Shown: positions 20,171-32,084 of the stretch, one piece after another | Numbering within the stretch: the first letter of the stretch is position 1 | Layout: every line of letters begins with the position of its first letter | Assembly: GCA_032768795.1 (NCBI GenBank) | Contig: CP136492.1 | Coordinates: 682,001-746,000, forward strand | DNA from: Tremella fuciformis | Lineage: Eukaryota; Basidiomycota; Tremellomycetes; Tremellales; Tremellaceae | Direction: 5' to 3' | Length of the DNA: 64,000 nt | The notes under the pieces: generated by a model | What the model saw: only the letters and a program-made list of their open reading frames with translations | What the model was told of the DNA's origin: nothing | The model's database searches: none | Made by a program: the position numbers and the translations under genes

Positions 20171-22818
20171 TCAAGCAGCCACCACGGCCGCCGACTCGAC
20201 CTTCAACGCCCCATCTCCATCCGAGGTCATGACGGGTACTCCACCGCCCACGAAGGCAAGTGACAGAGGCCTCATTGTCGCCAAAGCCATCTCCACTACA
20301 CCCTCCACTCTGGCCTTGAGGTCCGCCGCGTCACTCTCCACCTTCATCGAGATCAAATCGAGCTTCGCAACGTGCGAGTCGACCTTGATGGTCATGCTCA
20401 GCTCATCATCGCCTGAGCCTGCTGGATGAAGGACAACATCCCCAAAGTGGGCCTGCAGGAACATGTGAAGGTTTTCAAACTCGCCAGACGCGCCTGTACT
20501 CCCCTCGCCGTTCTCCTCGGCTTCATGAGAGTGAGAGTGCCCGTGGGAATGAGAGTGGGAATGAGGATGTGGATTAGAGGTCACTGCGCTCTCAGCGACT
20601 GTATGGCAAGCTCATTTTTCCACTTACACTTGACGGTCGCCGGACTCGAGTCGATGCCGAGGAGAATGGCAAGAGCAGAGTCGGCGATCATATCGTTCGA
20701 AGTGCTCGACTCCCAACGGAGTTCCGCCATTGTCGGAGCCATGTGCACCAGCCTGACAGCATTCATTATCTGTCTGTAAGCCCCCCCCCCCCCCCTCCTT
20801 GCCGAATGGCCGGCCCTGACAACACACCGTCAAACTTGACATGCCATCTTCTTCCCCATCTTCGACCTCGCCGTACATGCCTTCGAGATGCCATCGCACG
20901 ACCGACCAGTCAACCGATATGGCGATAGTTTGCTTTTGAGTGATGGTGCTCGTTGACAGACCAGTAAAGTCCTGCAGGTCTTTTGGGTCGAGCAAGGTGT
21001 ACGAGAAGTCCTTGGACACGAGCAAACCCTTGACCGGCGTGCCGTGCTCTGGACGAGATGCAGCAAGAGAGCCGATAGCCTGATATCAGCTTGAGAAGAT
21101 GTTGTGGGGTCTAGTTGTGTCTCTCACCTTCACCACTCGCTCCTGCCTGAATGTCAAGGTCAACGGCTCACAATTCTTCGGAGTATGAATGTTGATCTCT
21201 TGTCCTCGAGTCGCGTACGAGTCTCGCAAAGCAGCTCTGAGACGAAGCATTTGCGAACTCTCCCCGTGCACCAATACGATATGCTGTGCGCCGATCTCCT
21301 GGATGAATCGCGAGTTTTGACCGTAGTCGACATGTGCGCTGAAAGAGATTTCTTTGACGGTGAGCCGGCGCGGGATCTTGCCACCTTTGAGGGAGTCGAT
21401 GGACTCGGGCTCGCTCAACACGGTCTGCAATGAGCCAACAACCCAACTGGTGAAGAGGAGACTTCAGACCCACTCTGGCCATTGTGCCTTCAATCGAGTA
21501 ACCAGTAACGATGACGCCGTTCTTGTCATTCGGCGCCCATTCCTCCAACAACTCCCTGCTCAATCCAAACGACATGAACTGCGCCGAAGCCATGACGACC
21601 ACTGGGCCCTTGATCTCGCTGAGTCTTCGAGGATCTTTGAGCCACTTGACATACCGGAAGTCGAACGGGTTATCTCTTCTCGCAAATCGAGAGCGGATGT
21701 TGGCGTTCATGGTGTGCACGTACGTCTTGTAGACTCGCATGCCGCGCTGAAATAGGCCGGACGCGAAGAAAATCGGGGTGGATTGTAGCTCGGGGTGTTC
21801 ATGCCAGTACTCATCTAGCAGCAAGGCGAGCTCTTGTCCGTTTCCGAATGACGGGATGGGCATAAGGCACTTCCCTCCTCGCTTGACGATGTTGTGCACA
21901 AGTGCTGTACATCAGTCATAGACCTCGATCGGCAGACGTTCGAGACGTACTGGTGAACTGCTCTTCCTTGTCCCTCCTGTCTGGCAGAGTATGCACCCCA
22001 AACGTGCTCTCGCAAATCATCACGTCCGGCTTGACAGGCGGTACTTCCGCAATGACCAAATGCCGGTCTTCCTCGCGAGAATAATCGCCCGTATAGAGGA
22101 TCTTCAGTCCCGCAATCTCCAACATGAACATGGATGCGCCCAGCACGTGTCCGGCGTGGTATGGCGTGAAGCGCAGACCGCCGGAGATGACAATATCTTG
22201 GTGGTAGTCGACGGCGATGGTGTTCTGCCAGGACGACTGGACGTCCGCTTCGTTGTACAGCCGGCCTGACGTATCTGCATTCTGGTCGCTGAGGGTCAGT
22301 CAACTCCATTTGCTTCAGTTGTCGGTGACACGGCGCTGTGTGAAGGCTCCGCTCACTTGATGCGGACGGCGTCCATCATGGTCAGGCCATAGATGGCTTT
22401 CGTCGCGTGTGTCATGTACACCTTGCCATTTCCATCCCGAAAGTTGGTCTTCTCCATGATATACGGCAAAGCAGCAGCATGGTCGACATGGAAGCTGCCA
22501 TAAGCGATCATATCCCAATAGGGTGGTAAAAAGGGGAACCCACTGCGTGACCAAGATGGCATCCACGGTGCTCCAGTCCACCTCGTCGATAAAGGGCAGA
22601 CTGCCCATGCCGGGATGAGCAGGATGCAGCCCCGCGTCGCACACGACCTTCTTGCCCCTGTACTCGATGACGCAGCACGAGCGCCCGACTTCTTGTCCTG
22701 CGCCGAGCATGGTGATCTTCAGAGCGGGGGCGTCTTCGCCTGGCTCGATGGCGGTGCCGGCCGGTGGGAGGGCCGGGTGGGCGTGGCCCCGATGAGGGCG
22801 ACGGTGATGCCTGTACAT
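20171..22818 (-). CDS. YSH1: Cleavage/polyadenylation endonuclease CPSF73 (Ysh1)
   Basis: This is the metallo-beta-lactamase/beta-CASP endonuclease that cuts pre-mRNA at the poly(A) site in the nuclear CPF/CPSF complex. It has many short introns. In order: ITMLGAGQEVGRSCCVIEY, VDAILVT followed by the metal-binding HFHVDHAAALPY (the first His codon is split by the intron 22495-22543), YHAGHVLGASMF, ILYTGDYSREEDRHL, MICESTFG, then beta-CASP motifs with PSFGNGQELALLLDEYW, GPVVVMASAQFMSFGLSRELL, ISFSAHVDYGQ and IVLVHGES. The C-terminal domain is preceded by an unusual His/Ser-rich tract (HPHSHSHSHGHSHSHE). An intron in the 3' half carries a run of 15 G (minus strand) close to its acceptor. The ATG at 22818 leaves a short His-rich N-terminus. 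Convergent with LSM8. Confidence 0.93.
20781..20795. repeat. C15/G15 homopolymer tract in a YSH1 intron
   Basis: Fifteen consecutive C on the plus strand, read as G15 in the transcript of the minus-strand YSH1 gene, immediately upstream of the acceptor cttacag/gacag of an intron. It is a likely length-variable site. Confidence 0.85.
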
Positions 22819-23107
22819 TGCGGTGTCGTGCCGAGACTACGATGCTTCGCTACGCACGGCCGACGAGCTACTCAATACTCGCAATAGGTAGAGTAGCTAC
22901 GAAAACGGAGAAGAGAATGCACGCCTGCAACATCTGTTTTGCCGGTGGAGGTCCTCATCTGCTCAAAGACCCCTTTCAATCTCGACCATAGCAGTCTCAC
23001 CTTGCATACAGAGGCAGTCACAGTCGTTCCGACAGCAGTCATGATCATTGCATACATGCCGCAGCAGCCTGGGTAGTCTCGTCACCATGAAAAGGCCCCT
23101 CCGCCTC
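22819..23107. other. Intergenic between YSH1 and the PKA regulatory-subunit gene
   Basis: Both neighbours are on the minus strand, so these 289 bases hold the YSH1 promoter and the 3' end of the PKA regulatory-subunit transcript. No other feature is seen. Confidence 0.4.
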
Positions 23108-24728
23108 TCATCGGCCCGCAGCAAAGCCATATCGCTCGCCCACTGATCGCGCCATGATATCTTTAACAGGTCCGAGAAGTCGCGTGAATGCCTGCTCCCC
23201 AAGAGCAGCTACTCGCAGCTTATCTGAGGCAGCCCGGACAGTCGCGGCTCGGGTCTGGCGGTTGAGCAAGGCAAGTTCTGGGAGGTCAGCTGTGTTACCT
23301 GTAAGCCAGTGTGCGGGCGACTGACCTCCGAAGTAGTCGCCCTTGTTCAGTTGTTTGACAACTGTTTCATTGCCGTTCTCATCCTTCTTGACTGCAACCG
23401 CTTGTCCGCTCTCGATGAGGAAGAACTCTTCGCCAGCATCGCCTTGCTCAATGACGTTTTCCCCTTGAGTAAAAGTACGAGACTCCAAGACATCGGCAAT
23501 CTTTGCTCGTTCTTGAGGCTGAAGGGATGCCAAGATAGGTACCTCGGACAAGAAAGACTCGTAAAGCCTCCTCTTGCGAGATGTGTGCTGTCCCTTAGCT
23601 CAATCACCTCCGGCAACGAGAGACCTACGTCCAAGAGAATGGTACGGAAAGAGACTCGGTCAAGTGCCCAGAGCGTGCAGGGCGTGATGGAGATGATTGA
23701 AGCAGCACGAGGAGCGCTGTTTGTCAGCTGGGATGTTCAGTACTAGACGAGCTCACTTGTGCATCAGAGCCAACTCTCCGAATGAGTTGCCCTCGACACA
23801 GGTCGCCACTTTTTTGCCAAGCAACGGCTTGTCGCCCTTCTCTGGGTCGATCATTTGACCGTCCTTCTTGACGAACACCTCCAAAGTTCCACTCTCGACC
23901 ACATAGAAATAGTCTCCAGCAGCGCCCTGCTCGATGATGATTTCCCCTGGGCCTAGGGTGACCTCTTTCATGGCCGCCAATACGTCTGCCTCCTGCTCAT
24001 CGTCCAAGTTGCGGAAAAGGAAGTTGGGTTTGATAGCGGTCCGGATTCTGTTCAGTTGCTCATCGGATTTCGGGAAGACAGGCATGGCATTCGTGGATGC
24101 GCTAGGGGTCGATTCGTCTTCCTCCATGGTCGTCTCGAGGCCGCCAGCCGGTGGGAACGTCCGGTGATTGGCCGGAACGAGCGACTCGGCCGATACTGAG
24201 GTCCGCCTGCCAAGGGCATATGAGGGCACGGGGGGATCTTCATGATGGCTTTCTTGCGGCACACCGAAGGGAGAATTGGAGAATACGGGCCCGGACTCGG
24301 CAGATGGGCTCACATCACCAGCAGGAGCAGAGGGTGCCGATGCCACGACGCCGAATGGTGCGTTGAAGATGGGCGCATTCGGCGTGTTTGAGCCTGAGGG
24401 CACGGTCGCGCGGCGAGGTCCACCGAATGGTGAGTCGGCAGGTCCTTGTTCGGAGAAGGGAGAGAGGGTATGGGGTCCAAGCTGCTGCTGCGAAGGTGGG
24501 GGGAGGGGAAGGGCGCCCGGTGCACCGCGCTTGGCGGATACGGGAGTGGAGCCGTTTCTGCTCATGCGCTGCCCGTCAGCTGGCGGCAGTTGTTAAGCGT
24601 GAACTCCGACGTACCTCTTGTTTGAGCTTGGCTTGGAACCAATCAGCGGCCCATTGAACAGCGTCTGTCGGCTTTTCGCGTGTCTGATCGCGGTTGATCT
24701 CGTTGAGGAGGTCTATCCACGCTGCCAT
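23108..24728 (-). CDS. PKR1: cAMP-dependent protein kinase regulatory subunit
   Basis: This is the inhibitory cAMP sensor of PKA in the cytoplasm. The first exon (24728 leftwards) encodes MAAWIDLLNEINRDQ, matching the RII-type dimerisation/docking helix, and an intron joins KLKQE to RMSRNGS. A disordered Pro/Ser-rich linker follows, then the inhibitor sequence GRRTSVSAESL, in which the Ser makes it a phosphorylatable type II pseudosubstrate. Two cyclic-nucleotide domains follow: the first with IIIEQGAAGDYFYVVESGTL and GNSFGELALMHN joined to APRAASI, the second with NVIEQGDAGEEFFLIESGQA and GDYFGELALLNRQTRAAT. Both phosphate cassettes (FGELAL and APRAA/TRAAT) are intact. In Cryptococcus the orthologue is called PKR1, in yeast BCY1. 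Confidence 0.94.
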
Positions 24729-25266
24729 GGTGGTGGTGTAGAGGAGTGGTGACAAGATGAACGGAGGTAGGGAGGTTACGTCCCTTTGTCGCCGCGCAAC
24801 CTTTCTGGAAGAGCTGTCAGCGCTGTTGGGTGTCTGTGGCCCCTGCCTCGCAGCGAGAGTAGTGGAGATGGTGCTTGTATCGTATTATTTTTCAAGTCGC
24901 TGTTGGCTAGATAGAAGGTGGGTAACGCTTTGGAGATCTCATCCGCGCCGTGAAGGGGGAAGGGAATGGCAAGAGAGGGGCTAGCTCAGGAACAGTCACC
25001 GAATTAGGAAAGCGTCATAGCCGTCACACAAGGTGAGGGGAAACTTTAAGGGGATGTCGATCGTTCTCCCTTCAACGCCACGTGGCACATCTCGCGCTAG
25101 AGACACGTCTCATCAATGACGAGGACAATGAGCGAGGTCAAAGAAACATCCCCTGCGCGAAGTCAGATTTGGGCAGGCTTGAGTAGGCTTGTATCTGGCG
25201 GGACACTGCTGAGACTCTGTCTGTCATTCGGTGTCGCTCCAGGCGGGTTGAGCTTCGAGCGGCCGA
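24729..25266. promoter_or_regulatory. Divergent promoter region, PKR1 and Kar9-like gene
   Basis: This 538-base gap separates two divergent start codons. No specific motif was recognised and no coding region is supported. Confidence 0.4.
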
Positions 25267-27656
25267 ATGTCGGGCACCGAGGTACACGTCCGAAGCAATG
25301 ATGAGCTCGTATCGCACTTCAAAGCCATGTCAACGGAAGATGAGGCAGATTCTTCATCGGGACAGATGAACAGCGCTGGAGATGCTCAGCTTGCATGGCC
25401 GTCGTCATCAAGTCCATTGCGGACTCCCTCTTCGTCTGCATCGTCAAGCAACGGCAACACAAGCCCCGCGGCACGCGAGACGAGGTGAGCAAGGCTGCTC
25501 TCCCTTGCATCGGCACTGACAAGCAGCCTCTTGAACGAAATCGATGCTTTGTCAGACCGGGTAGCCGACTTGATGGAAATGATCTACGGTCAGGCGACGA
25601 CAAGAGACTGGAAACGCCGCTGATTGTTAGAGGCTCAGGAGCAACGGCATTTGGCATCTTCTTCCACCAAACCTGCCGGCCAGTCGCGAGAGCTTGTGGA
25701 GGCTATCAAGGGTCGCGTCGCCGAGTTGTCGCCGGTCTACATCGCTTTGGCCGATAAGGTGGCCATGGCCGGGGGCCGTGGGGCCAAAGCTACCATCACG
25801 GCTGAGAGTATGGAAGAGTTGTCCATTGCATGGGAGAAAGTCCGCGCCGAGGTCGCTCTCCTGGAAGAGGAGCTCAAGGCGAGCGAGTGGTTGGAGTCGT
25901 TCAGAGCGTGCGTCTCACCGCCTCGCTGACGGACGTCGCTGAATTACAGAACTGCGGAAAGAGCCGATGCTCTGCTCGACCCTTTACAGAAGAGTCTCCA
26001 CGACAATATGGTAATTTCGGCGAGCTATGCCCCAGCTCCGCGCTCATGGTCAGGTCTACGTCGACCGCGTCTTACATTCATCTGTTGCTATACCATACGC
26101 GGTTGAGTTGGACGACGAGCTCAGCATACAACACCTGGACCAGCTCTTCGAGTCACAGAGAACAATGCACAGGCAAGTCGAAACACCTGCGTGAAGGCAG
26201 GATTGCATGCTGACGTGGCAGCTCGTATGGACCCACCGTCAATCGCACCCTCAAGCAGATGGAGCGATTTCTGACAGGCCGACCGGCTCGCAATGGTGAA
26301 GCCCTTCGACGGTTCGGCGAGATGCAGACTCGCTGGCACGATATGCAACGACAATACCAACAACTCGAAGCAAAGGTTCGATTGGCACACTCACGGAATC
26401 AGGACACATTCATGTCGCCTGACGATATGGAAATCCTGCGCTCTCCGCACCTGTCAGCTGTGGGGAGTACTCCAGATCTCTTCACTGCGAATGGCGATTC
26501 ATACCACAAATCGCCCGTGTCAAGCCACCGCTCCTCGATCTCCTCGGGCTTCTCCGCATCTTCCGCCGCCTCGCTGGCTCAGCGCAAAAGCATCCCTTCT
26601 CCTCAACCGCCACCAATCGACCTGCGATCGTTAGAGGGACTACGACCACCGACTTTACGGAGACGCAGCTCCATGATGTCCGACATGTCGGGAAAGACAG
26701 CCAAGTCCTCTTCAGAGAAACCGAGATGGAACGTATCCACAAAGCCAGCCAAGGACGACAACAAAACACCCACTGCGAATAGGCGATTCAGCTCATATGG
26801 CACGCCTCCTCCAGTACCTGCGATCCCAGCGAGGTTTGGCGCGCTGAGCCCGACTCCGAGCTCGGCGTCGACGACAGCAGCTAGACCGGGCGCGATTGGC
26901 AGCCGTATACCTGTCATGAGTCCCGGCGGGCCTGGAACGCCTGGAGGACATGCCGGACGCAAGAGCTCAGCCAGCATGGATTGGGGAGTTCCGTCACTCT
27001 CCGTTTCGAACTCCATTGGACAGACACTGCTCGCCGATGCCGGCCGAGCTTCTCGGAACGGGATGAGAACCCCTGAGCCTAAGGCTCGACCAAGGCTCAG
27101 TGCTGCCCAGTCAGCTTTGGCGCCGCGGACGATGGCTATGTCGCCACAGCCTGGTCTGCGGACGTCTTCATTCGGTACATCGGGGCCGACTCCCCGAAGC
27201 GTGCCTCATAGTCGACAGTCGCTTGGACGAGCCCCTCCATCCTCGTTCCGCTCCATGACACCGACACCATCGAGTACCCGCCCCTCATCTCGAATGTCCA
27301 TGGCATCAGCTGCTGTGCCCTCAATCCCACTGCAGCCTTTCCATCCGTCAAAGTATGACACTCTCGATCAGGAAGTATCACGCATCCTCGCAGATACAGG
27401 CTTCGACCTCTTCGTCAGTCGACTGGACCCGGCTGTTAAGAAGGGCCAGCGGGTGGCCGAGGGGCAGGAGTGGAAAGGGGAGTTTGTGTTCGGGGCCGGT
27501 GAACGGCCAACACAGGTGAAATTGCTCAAGCACGTCGGCAGGGCGGCAGAATTGCGAGATTCGACCTGGCGGGTCATGGTGCGCGTAGGAGGAGCGTGGA
27601 CCGAGCTGGCTGAGGTATTGCGCAAGCGCAAGGCCGATATGGGCGAGACGTTCTGA
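25267..27656 (+). CDS. Kar9-like microtubule-binding protein with C-terminal GAR domain
   Basis: Six exons (25267-25484, 25527-25588, 25631-25907, 25950-26010, 26054-26172, 26222-27656) give 723 residues. The N-terminal 350 residues are helical and spectrin/Kar9-like (NEIDALSDRVADLMEMIYE, VKAI-type helices, QHLDQLFESQ, RRFGEMQTRWHDMQRQYQQL). The middle is Ser/Pro/Arg-rich and contains GSRIPVMSP, an S-x-I-P motif of the kind that binds EB1 at microtubule plus ends. The C-terminus (YDTLDQEVSRILADTGFD through AWTELAEVLRKRKAD) fits a GAS2-related GAR domain. The expected role is linking microtubule plus ends to actin or cortex in spindle and nuclear positioning. The fifth intron (26173-26221) is a GC-AG intron, supported by reading frame. 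Confidence 0.75.
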
Positions 27657-27756
27657 CGACGTATGACTCTGACGAAAATGACGATCTTGATGCTGGGTCA
27701 TATACGTATCACTAGTGCATGTTGTAATCAATGCATAGCATGCTAGGTCCAGAGTG

Positions 27757-28655
27757 TCATGGCGGATCGGCAAGATCTTCATCAGTATCACCGCCCTGGC
27801 CCTCTCGGACCATGTCACCGGACAAGACATCCAGTATACCGTTCCACATGCCGAGGATCTCTGTCTCCCAGTCTCCAGCCCGCAGCCTGGCAGACGGCAC
27901 CGGATCGTCTGGCTCGCCAGGTAGTGCCGAGCCGGGGAAATCGCCATACATCCTCGCCCACGCCAACATCTTTTCGCGGGACGCCATCACGATACTCCGC
28001 AGGCGTGTTCTGCCACAATCAGCCTCGCCTGAACCCCTTCTTACAGTATCTGACCTCTCTGTCTGCCCGACTAGCGGTGTGTAGCGCACTTTGACAGCGT
28101 GACCCCGTCCTTCCTGGTCACTGTCTACGACCCACGCATCGCCACGCAAGACCGCAAGCCAGCCATCTTCTACCTCTTCCAGGAAGCTCAGTAGATCTCG
28201 CAGAGTGGTTTCGGCAGCTTGGAGGCGTTCTTCACCGCCGTGTCGCGGGAAGAGGGGAAGGGCGGTGATGTATGTTGAGATTGACCCAGTGAGCGTGAGG
28301 AAGTAGTCGACCCGCAGGGACGCCCATGGGTCGCGCGGAGGGATCTGGAGGATGAGGCGCAGGAGGGTGCGGAGACGGGGCACAAGCGCTAGAAGGGGAC
28401 CGAGCGCTCTGTACACGGTCAGAGCCATGGAAAGTTGTGTCTTGTCAGAGGATCTCACCGCTTACGCTCGTCTCTCTCGAGGTTGAGAAGTCGTTCGTCC
28501 AGGTGTGATCTCAGTCGTGTTTCTTGCCGAGGTGTCAAGGAGAGCAGGACATCTGCTGAACCTGTAACATCGTGTCTGGCATTGCTATCGGTGGATGAGG
28601 AGGCGCCGATGTTTGAGCCGGGCGGGACGAAACCCCCTGCGCTCGACATCTGCAT
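27757..28655 (-). CDS. Uncharacterised protein
   Basis: Two exons are supported. The first, from the in-frame ATG at 28655, encodes MQMSSAGGFVPPG and ends ERDERKR at a GTGAGA donor. The second starts ALGPLLALVPRLRTLLRLILQ and runs to the stop. It includes a Leu-rich hydrophobic stretch, a helical middle (ETTLRDLLSFLEEVEDGW) and an acidic end (GGDTDEDLADPP). The Leu-rich segment could be membrane-associated or a helical bundle core; it is not a clear signal peptide. I do not recognise the family. An open frame continues upstream to 28858 in another phase and might be part of the gene through an unseen splice. It is divergent from RAD3. Confidence 0.55.
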
Positions 28656-28899
28656 GCCATGCAGTGATGCAGACAAGGCAATCGTTCAAGGCTGTCACTC
28701 GTCATGATTGTAGGAAGCTCTGGAGCCCCGCGTGATTCCGGCGGAACGAGAGGCGATCCAGTCACCTCGAGAGGAATTGCCATCGACCTGTCTATAAACT
28801 CGTCCTCTGCACTTTGACAGCTGGTAGAAGCCGCATCTTCAGCTCTGAGATTGGGCATCCAGGCAGGAGAGAGGATTTGGGCTGCGAGACGTCGGCGAG

Positions 28900-31800
28900 A
28901 TGAAGTTTTTCATCGAGGACCTGCCGGTCCTCTTCCCGTACGACCGGTGAGTCTACCATCTTCAGTCAAGGCGTTGCTGAATTCCAGTATCTACCCTGGT
29001 CAGTTCACCGGAAGATGCCTAGCGGCAAAACTGATGTGCAAGAGCAGTATTCTTACATGTGCGATCTAAAGCGGACGCTCGATGCAGGGGTCAGCTCTGG
29101 CCTTTCTGATGTCCGTACGAGCTGACAGGCAGGGTCATTGTGTACTTGAGATGCCTTCGGGGACAGGAAAGACAGTCTCCCTTCTGTCGCTGATTGTGTC
29201 GTACATGCAGGTCAGCTTACTGAACGCGGCGACGGACCATGAGCTGACACGCAGTACTACCCCACGAAACGAAAGTTGATCTACTGTTCGCGCACAGTGC
29301 CGGAGATTGAGAAAGCTCTGGCGGAGCTGAAGCGGTTGATGGAGTACCGTATGGAGATGGGCGCCAAGGACGAGGACTTCAGAGGGATGGGCCTCACAAG
29401 TAGAAAGAATCTCTGTCTGCATCCAGAGGTGTGTTGCTCCCATCGTCAACAAAGAGAGGGTTGTCGCTGAGTTCCAGGTTAGCAAGGAGAAGAAGGGCAA
29501 GATGGTCGATTCCCGCTGCCGAGATCTCACATCTGCCTTTGCTTGTGAGAAAGGTCGCGCCGATCCAGGGAGTGTACCGTTGTGTAGCTTTCACGAGGTC
29601 AGCTAGCGAAATCCTTCCCGGAATCTAGCTGACTCTAAGGAACTGAACAACTATGAACCGGGAAACCTCATACCTGCTGGCGTGTACACCCTGGACGATG
29701 TCAAGCGTTTCGGACAGGAGAAGGGCACATGTCCATACTTCACGATACGACGCATGGTCAGCTCCACTATGCGCCAGTCACGCCAAGCTGACAGTACAGC
29801 TTGCTTTTGCCGATATCGTCATCTTCTCCTTTCACTACCTGCTCGATCCCAAAGTTGCGGAGAACGTATCGGCTGAGATGAGCAAAGAGAGTATAGTCGT
29901 CTTTGATGAAGCCCACAACATCGGTCAGCTGCCGTCCTCCGAGTGTGACACCGCTTGAGCTGACGCGAAGACAATGTGTGTATCGAGTCCCTCTCCATCG
30001 ACCTCACCAGACCCATGTTAGAATCGGCCGCAAGAAGTGTCAACAAGATCGGCGACAAGATCGAGGAGTCAGCTGTGTACTCCTGACCTCTGGCCAAGCT
30101 GACAATCAGGATGAAACGCGTCGATGCTTCCAAGCTGCAAGACGAGTATGAGAAGCTGGTGGCCGGACTGCAGCAGGCCAACGAGAGACGAGAGGATGAA
30201 GATATGCTCGCAAGCCCAGGTGAGTTCAGCTGACCGGTGATGATGATTGAGCTAATAATCAGTATTGTCGAAGGATATGTTGGACGAAGCCATGCCTGGA
30301 AACATCCGGAAAGCAGAGCACTTCATCGCCTTTTTGAAAAGGTTCATCGAATACATGAAAACGAGGATGAGAGTGCTGCACGTCGTCGCAGAGACACCTC
30401 AGTCTTTCTTGGCGCATCTCAAGGAGATCACTTTTATCGAGAAGAGGCCGCTTAAGTGGGCAGCATGACAATGTCTGGTCATATGCTGACGAGACAGATT
30501 CGCGGCGGAGCGATTAACAAACCTCGTCCGAACACTCGAGCTCACAAACATCGATGAGCATTACGCTTTGCAGAAAGTCGCCAGCTTCGGCACCCTCGTA
30601 GCGACATACGAGAAAGGCTTCCTGCTTATTCTCGAGCCTTACGAGACCGAGCATGCGACTGTCCCAAATCCCATCTTCCATCTCACATGCTTAGACCCGT
30701 CGCTTGCTATCTCGCCTGTATTCGAACGCTTCTCGTCTGTCGTCATCACATCCGGAACGATTTCACCGCTCGACATGTATCCCAAGATTCTCCAGTTCCA
30801 GCCCACTCTGATCCAATCCTATCCCATGACCCTGCAACGGAATGCCTTCTTCCCCATGGTCATCACCCGTGGCTCCGATCAAGTGCCAATATCTTCCCGC
30901 TTCGAGGTCCGCAACGATCCTGCGGTCGTCCGGAACTTTGGCAGCATCTTGATCGATATGAGCAAAACGGTCCCCGATGGTATCGTTGCTTTCTTCCCAT
31001 CATACCTGTATATGGAATCCATTGTCTCGGCTTGGTATGATATGGTGAGCCACCTCGAGATCTTTATGATCCTTGCAGCTCACTTGCAGGGCATCTTGAG
31101 CGAAGTGTGGAAACACAAGCTCTTATTCGTCGAGACACCTGATGCCATGGAGACGTCCGTGGCACTCAAGAACTTCCGTGAAGCATGTAACAACGGTCGC
31201 GGTGCGGTCATGCTGTCTGTCGCTCGAGGCAAGGTGTCGGAAGGAATCGATTTCGACCAGTAAGTGTAATCCGGCGAGCTGAACGTATCTGACAGGCAGC
31301 AATTATGGTAGAGCTGTGATTATGTTCGGGTCGGTTGATCTGCCTGAAAGCATGGCCTCAGGCTAATCATTCAGCATCCCCTACCAGTACACGGAGAGTA
31401 GAATCTTGAAGGCCCGACTCGAGTTCTTGCGCGACAATCACAGAATACGCGAGAACGACTACTTGACTTTCGATGCCATGCGACACGCCGCCCAATGCGT
31501 GGGACGTGTCTTGCGAGGAAAGACAGATTGGGGGTTGATGGTGTTCGCAGACAAGGTGATTCAGTCAAGATTCTGTTGTGAGGTCAGATGCTGATCTGGC
31601 AGCGCTTTGCACGTCAAGACAAGCGGTCAAAGCTTCCACTGTGGATCAATCAATATATCACCGCTGCCCACTCGAATCTCTCGACCGACATGGGCATCGT
31701 CCTTGCCAAGAAGTTTATCAGGCAGATCTCACAGCCGTTTGATCACACGCAGACCGGGATCAGTCTTTGGACCTTGGAAGATATCGAGGAGAGGCAAAGA

Positions 31801-31959
31801 CGCGCCGAGCAGGAAGCGGAGCAGGCCGTCGCACAACTTGGCGATGTAGGGCCGTTCATCAATGGTGTGAATAGCATCGTCGACGATGAGGAGTACGGCG
31901 ACATGGACGATCACGCTCTCGCAGCTCTCGACTTGTCAATGGAGATCGACGTCGCATAG
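28900..31959 (+). CDS. RAD3: TFIIH 5'-3' DNA helicase Rad3/XPD
   Basis: This is the superfamily 2 iron-sulfur helicase of TFIIH, needed for nucleotide excision repair and transcription initiation in the nucleus. It has many introns of 40-50 nt. The order is [25 protein letters not shown] (built partly by an 11-nt exon, 28988-28998), the Walker A motif [28 protein letters not shown], the Fe-S cysteines (SRCRDL, ACEKG, LCSFHE, TCPYF), [68 protein letters not shown], and [20 protein letters not shown]. The C-terminal tail is acidic. All parts of the helicase core are present, so the gene looks intact. It converges with the NDUFA6 gene, with 125 bases between the stop codons. Confidence 0.95.
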
Positions 31960-32084
31960 ATTTTGGGTTTCATCGGGTCCGAGTATCATCTCGCTGCTTT
32001 TTCCAGTCGTACAGGTCCGCTGTTGTAGCCATAGTCCCAGTACAATGCATCTTCTGTAAATGTGTGATGGTGCCGGACCTGGAT

